Notes under the pieces: model-generated
What the model was told of the DNA's origin: nothing
Database searches by the model: none
Seen by the model: only the letters and a program-made list of their open reading frames with translations
NCBI GenBank assembly: GCA_964386785.1
Contig: CAYLUD010000052.1
Location: 1 to 7,328, forward strand
DNA length: 7,328 nt
Source: SZAS-3 sp964386785
Lineage (GTDB): Bacteria > Chlamydiota > Chlamydiia > Chlamydiales > JAAKFR01
Direction of reading: 5' to 3'
Shown here: piece after piece, positions 6,163-7,328 of the stretch
Numbering within the stretch: the stretch's first letter is position 1
Layout of the letters: each line of letters opens with the position of its first letter
Translations under genes and position numbers: made by a program

Positions 6163-6929
6163 ACGAGCACGGGTTCCTGATGAACAAGAGAATTCACGTG
6201 GTGGACAGGCTGAAATCCTTCCCGTTCTACTACTTCTTCGAAGTGTTTTAAATTTTTTATGTTCGTGATGTAATAATATTGTCGATGGGTTACATAGGCA
6301 ATCAATCGCTGTTCCTTAGCTAAGGATGCCAATATGACCTCTTCGAACGAGATATTGTCAAGCAAGTCGGGATTCAAGACACTCTTATTGAGTATGAAGT
6401 ACCCGATATCGACTCCATTTAGAGTTTTTGACTTGCGCTGTTTATCATATTCTTTGACAAGGCTATCTCCACTCACTTCGACATTATTTCCAAAACCATA
6501 TTCGCCTGTGCCTTCTTGATTTCCAAAAACTGTCGTCATCGCCACAGCACGTTTACATGCAAATAAGTCGGTCATTTGTTGGATTTCAATTGGCCAGTAA
6601 TTATCGCCATACAACAATAAAAATTCTGAATCGAGGTAGGGATATGCGTTCAACAAGCGGCGACCCGTCAAATCTTCTGGGGTACCAATAGAATATGTGA
6701 CCTGAACGCCCGCAGCCAGTTGAGTCCCATAATAATTAACAACTTTCTCTGCCTTATACCCCAACAAAAATAAGATTTTTGTAATCCCAGCATCGATTAG
6801 AGATTGGAGCAAATAATCAGCGAACGGGCGTCCAAGGATAGGGGCCATGGGTTTCGGTACATGATCCGTAACAGGTCTAAGACGTTCTCCACGCCCCCCA
6901 GCTAAAATTACAGCTTGTCGAATCTTCAT
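6159..6929 (-). CDS. Sugar-phosphate nucleotidyltransferase (HddC/RmlA-like), 256 aa
   Basis: This enzyme transfers a nucleotide onto a sugar 1-phosphate, releasing pyrophosphate. The signature LAGGRGERLRPVT is at residues 9-21, followed by VPKPMAPILGRPF (24-36) with the catalytic Lys26. The metal-binding Asp109 is in 'LLYGDN', and 'EYDK' (160-163) and 'NGVDIGYFIL' (171-180) are substrate-side motifs. The length fits short pyrophosphorylases such as HddC and RmlA, with no left-handed helix domain. The usual 'E-x-x-PLGTxG' base-contact region instead reads 'PEDLTGRRL' (84-92), so the nucleotide used (GDP, CDP, dTDP) cannot be read off. The VPKPMAPI form and the HddA-like kinase downstream favour a heptose 1-phosphate guanylyltransferase role, by inference. 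It is the first gene of the operon. ATG 6929 has AGGA 7 nt upstream and overlaps the next start by ATGA. Confidence 0.88.
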   Translation of the reverse strand: MKIRQAVILAGGRGERLRPVTDHVPKPMAPILGRPFADYLLQSLIDAGITKILFLLGYKAEKVVNYYGTQLAAGVQVTYSIGTPEDLTGRRLLNAYPYLDSEFLLLYGDNYWPIEIQQMTDLFACKRAVAMTTVFGNQEGTGEYGFGNNVEVSGDSLVKEYDKQRKSKTLNGVDIGYFILNKSVLNPDLLDNISFEEVILASLAKEQRLIAYVTHRQYYYITNIKNLKHFEEVVEREGFQPVHHVNSLVHQEPVLV

Positions 6930-7120
6930 GAATATATCCTAGTCAGCCCTATCTGTATCTTTTCTAGAACACGTAATCTATTCACTTCAAGAGATGTCTC
7001 GCCCTCCAAGAGGGTGTTCTTAATTCTTTACGTTGACGACACTCACGTATTCACAATTGGACGATCGAATATGAGGAAAGCCCCATATACGACTTCATCA
7101 AAAATTCAGGCATCTTGCCG
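6930..7120 (-). other. Long operon leader, no clear gene
   Basis: If the promoter at 7128-7156 is used, transcripts carry about 190 nt before the nucleotidyltransferase. The stretch is AT-rich. It holds a 20-codon frame (ATG 7113 to TGA 7053-7051, beginning MPEFLMKSYMGL) without a good ribosome site, and a short perfect inverted repeat at 7002-7014. I see no JUMPstart/ops element, riboswitch or RNA gene. The plus-strand open frame here has no recognisable family and no ribosome site. Confidence 0.4.
7002..7014. repeat. Short inverted repeat (hairpin) in the leader
   Basis: CCCTC-CAA-GAGGG forms a perfect 5-bp stem with a 3-nt loop. On the plus strand it is followed by TGTTCTTAATTCTTT, loosely U-rich, so it could be a weak terminator for transcription coming from the right. 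On the minus strand there is no U-run, so it would be only a hairpin in the operon leader. Confidence 0.3.
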
Positions 7121-7127
7121 TCGAATA

Positions 7128-7156
7128 TTTATACTTTTTTTATGCTCGAAGGTCAA
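7128..7156 (-). promoter_or_regulatory. Sigma70-like promoter of the sugar operon
   Basis: On the minus strand TTGACC (7156-7151) and TATAAA (7133-7128) are separated by exactly 17 nt, with an A-rich run just upstream that could act as an UP element. This is the best promoter-like sequence upstream of the seven-gene operon. Predicted transcription start is near 7120, about 190 nt before the first start codon. It is a sequence match only. Confidence 0.55.
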
Positions 7157-7197
7157 TTTTTTTGATATGGGACTGTTAACAAATTAGACCAAGAGAT

Positions 7198-7328
7198 TTA
7201 ATGGCAGCTAGGGCAAAAAATGAAAAGAAAGTATGGGTTATACCATTCGTAAAAAATGTTGATGCATTTAGAGCATATTGCCATGCATATTCCTGCGGGA
7301 AGACATGCTGTTATTGTGCTGGACCAAG
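7198..7328 (+). pseudogene. IS630-family transposase, internal fragment with frameshift, cut by window edge
   Basis: The plus strand from 7262 reads MHLEHIAMHIPAGRHAVIVL and then DQ up to the edge. 'HL-x-x-I...PAGRHA-V-[IL]-V-LD-x' is the conserved DDE block of IS630-type transposases, and its Asp is the second catalytic acid. Immediately upstream this frame has a stop (TAA 7250-7252), but the +1 neighbouring frame reads MAARAKNEKKVWVIPFVKN, which fits the preceding 'FGA...A-L-I-x-PFVN' part of the family. The frames join at a run of six A (7251-7256), so one A was probably gained. Everything N-terminal is missing. The sequence may continue to the right, which cannot be seen. Confidence 0.7.

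Noticed and set aside
6915..7187. 90-codon plus-strand open frame upstream of the operon
   Set aside because: It overlaps the nucleotidyltransferase start and the operon promoter, has no recognisable motif and lies in AT-rich leader DNA.
1..7328. CRISPR array, tRNA, rRNA or replication origin
   Set aside because: No regular spaced repeats, cloverleaf-like sequence or iteron cluster was seen on either strand.

Overview
The window is a nucleotide-sugar biosynthesis operon, all on the minus strand, set between decayed insertion-sequence remnants. It looks like part of an O-antigen, lipopolysaccharide or other surface-glycan locus of a Gram-negative bacterium with moderate-to-low GC. The organism cannot be named from the sequence. 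The mix of a heptose-type (HddA-like) kinase, a sugar C-methyltransferase, an RmlC-like cupin and several extended SDRs resembles glycan loci that make branched, methylated sugars; virenose in Coxiella lipopolysaccharide is one known example of such a sugar. That comparison is inference only.

Layout from right to left, which is the direction of transcription. At 7198-7328 (+) lies a frameshifted IS630-type transposase fragment that runs off the window. A good sigma70-like promoter on the minus strand (7128-7156) is followed by a leader of about 190 nt. Seven genes follow: nucleotidyltransferase (6159-6929), extended SDR (5107-6162), zinc-containing sugar C-methyltransferase (3882-5120), RmlC-like cupin (3418-3867), second SDR (2535-3416), GHMP kinase of the heptose-7-phosphate kinase type (1558-2538), and third SDR (569-1450). 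The first six overlap or nearly touch: two ATGA overlaps, one 14-nt overlap, and gaps of 14 and 1 nt. The only real gap, 107 nt between the kinase and the last SDR, holds a possible 29-codon ORF that ends 3 nt before the next start.

The left end (1-540) is an IS graveyard on the minus strand. It has the 5' part of an IS5-type transposase carrying a nonsense codon and a 1-nt frameshift, then the first 21 codons of an IS630-type transposase, then the start of another ORF running off the window that may also be transposase-derived.

How the genes may work together (inference): the kinase phosphorylates a sugar (phosphate) at the anomeric carbon, the nucleotidyltransferase activates it to an NDP-sugar, and the SDRs, cupin and C-methyltransferase remodel the ring through keto intermediates to a branched sugar. 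No clear 4,6-dehydratase, heptose isomerase or phosphatase, glycosyltransferase or transporter is in the window, so the pathway must be completed elsewhere. Two enzymes have altered catalytic positions: Phe for the SDR Tyr in the 2535-3416 product, and a changed second half of the RmlC active site in the 3418-3867 product.
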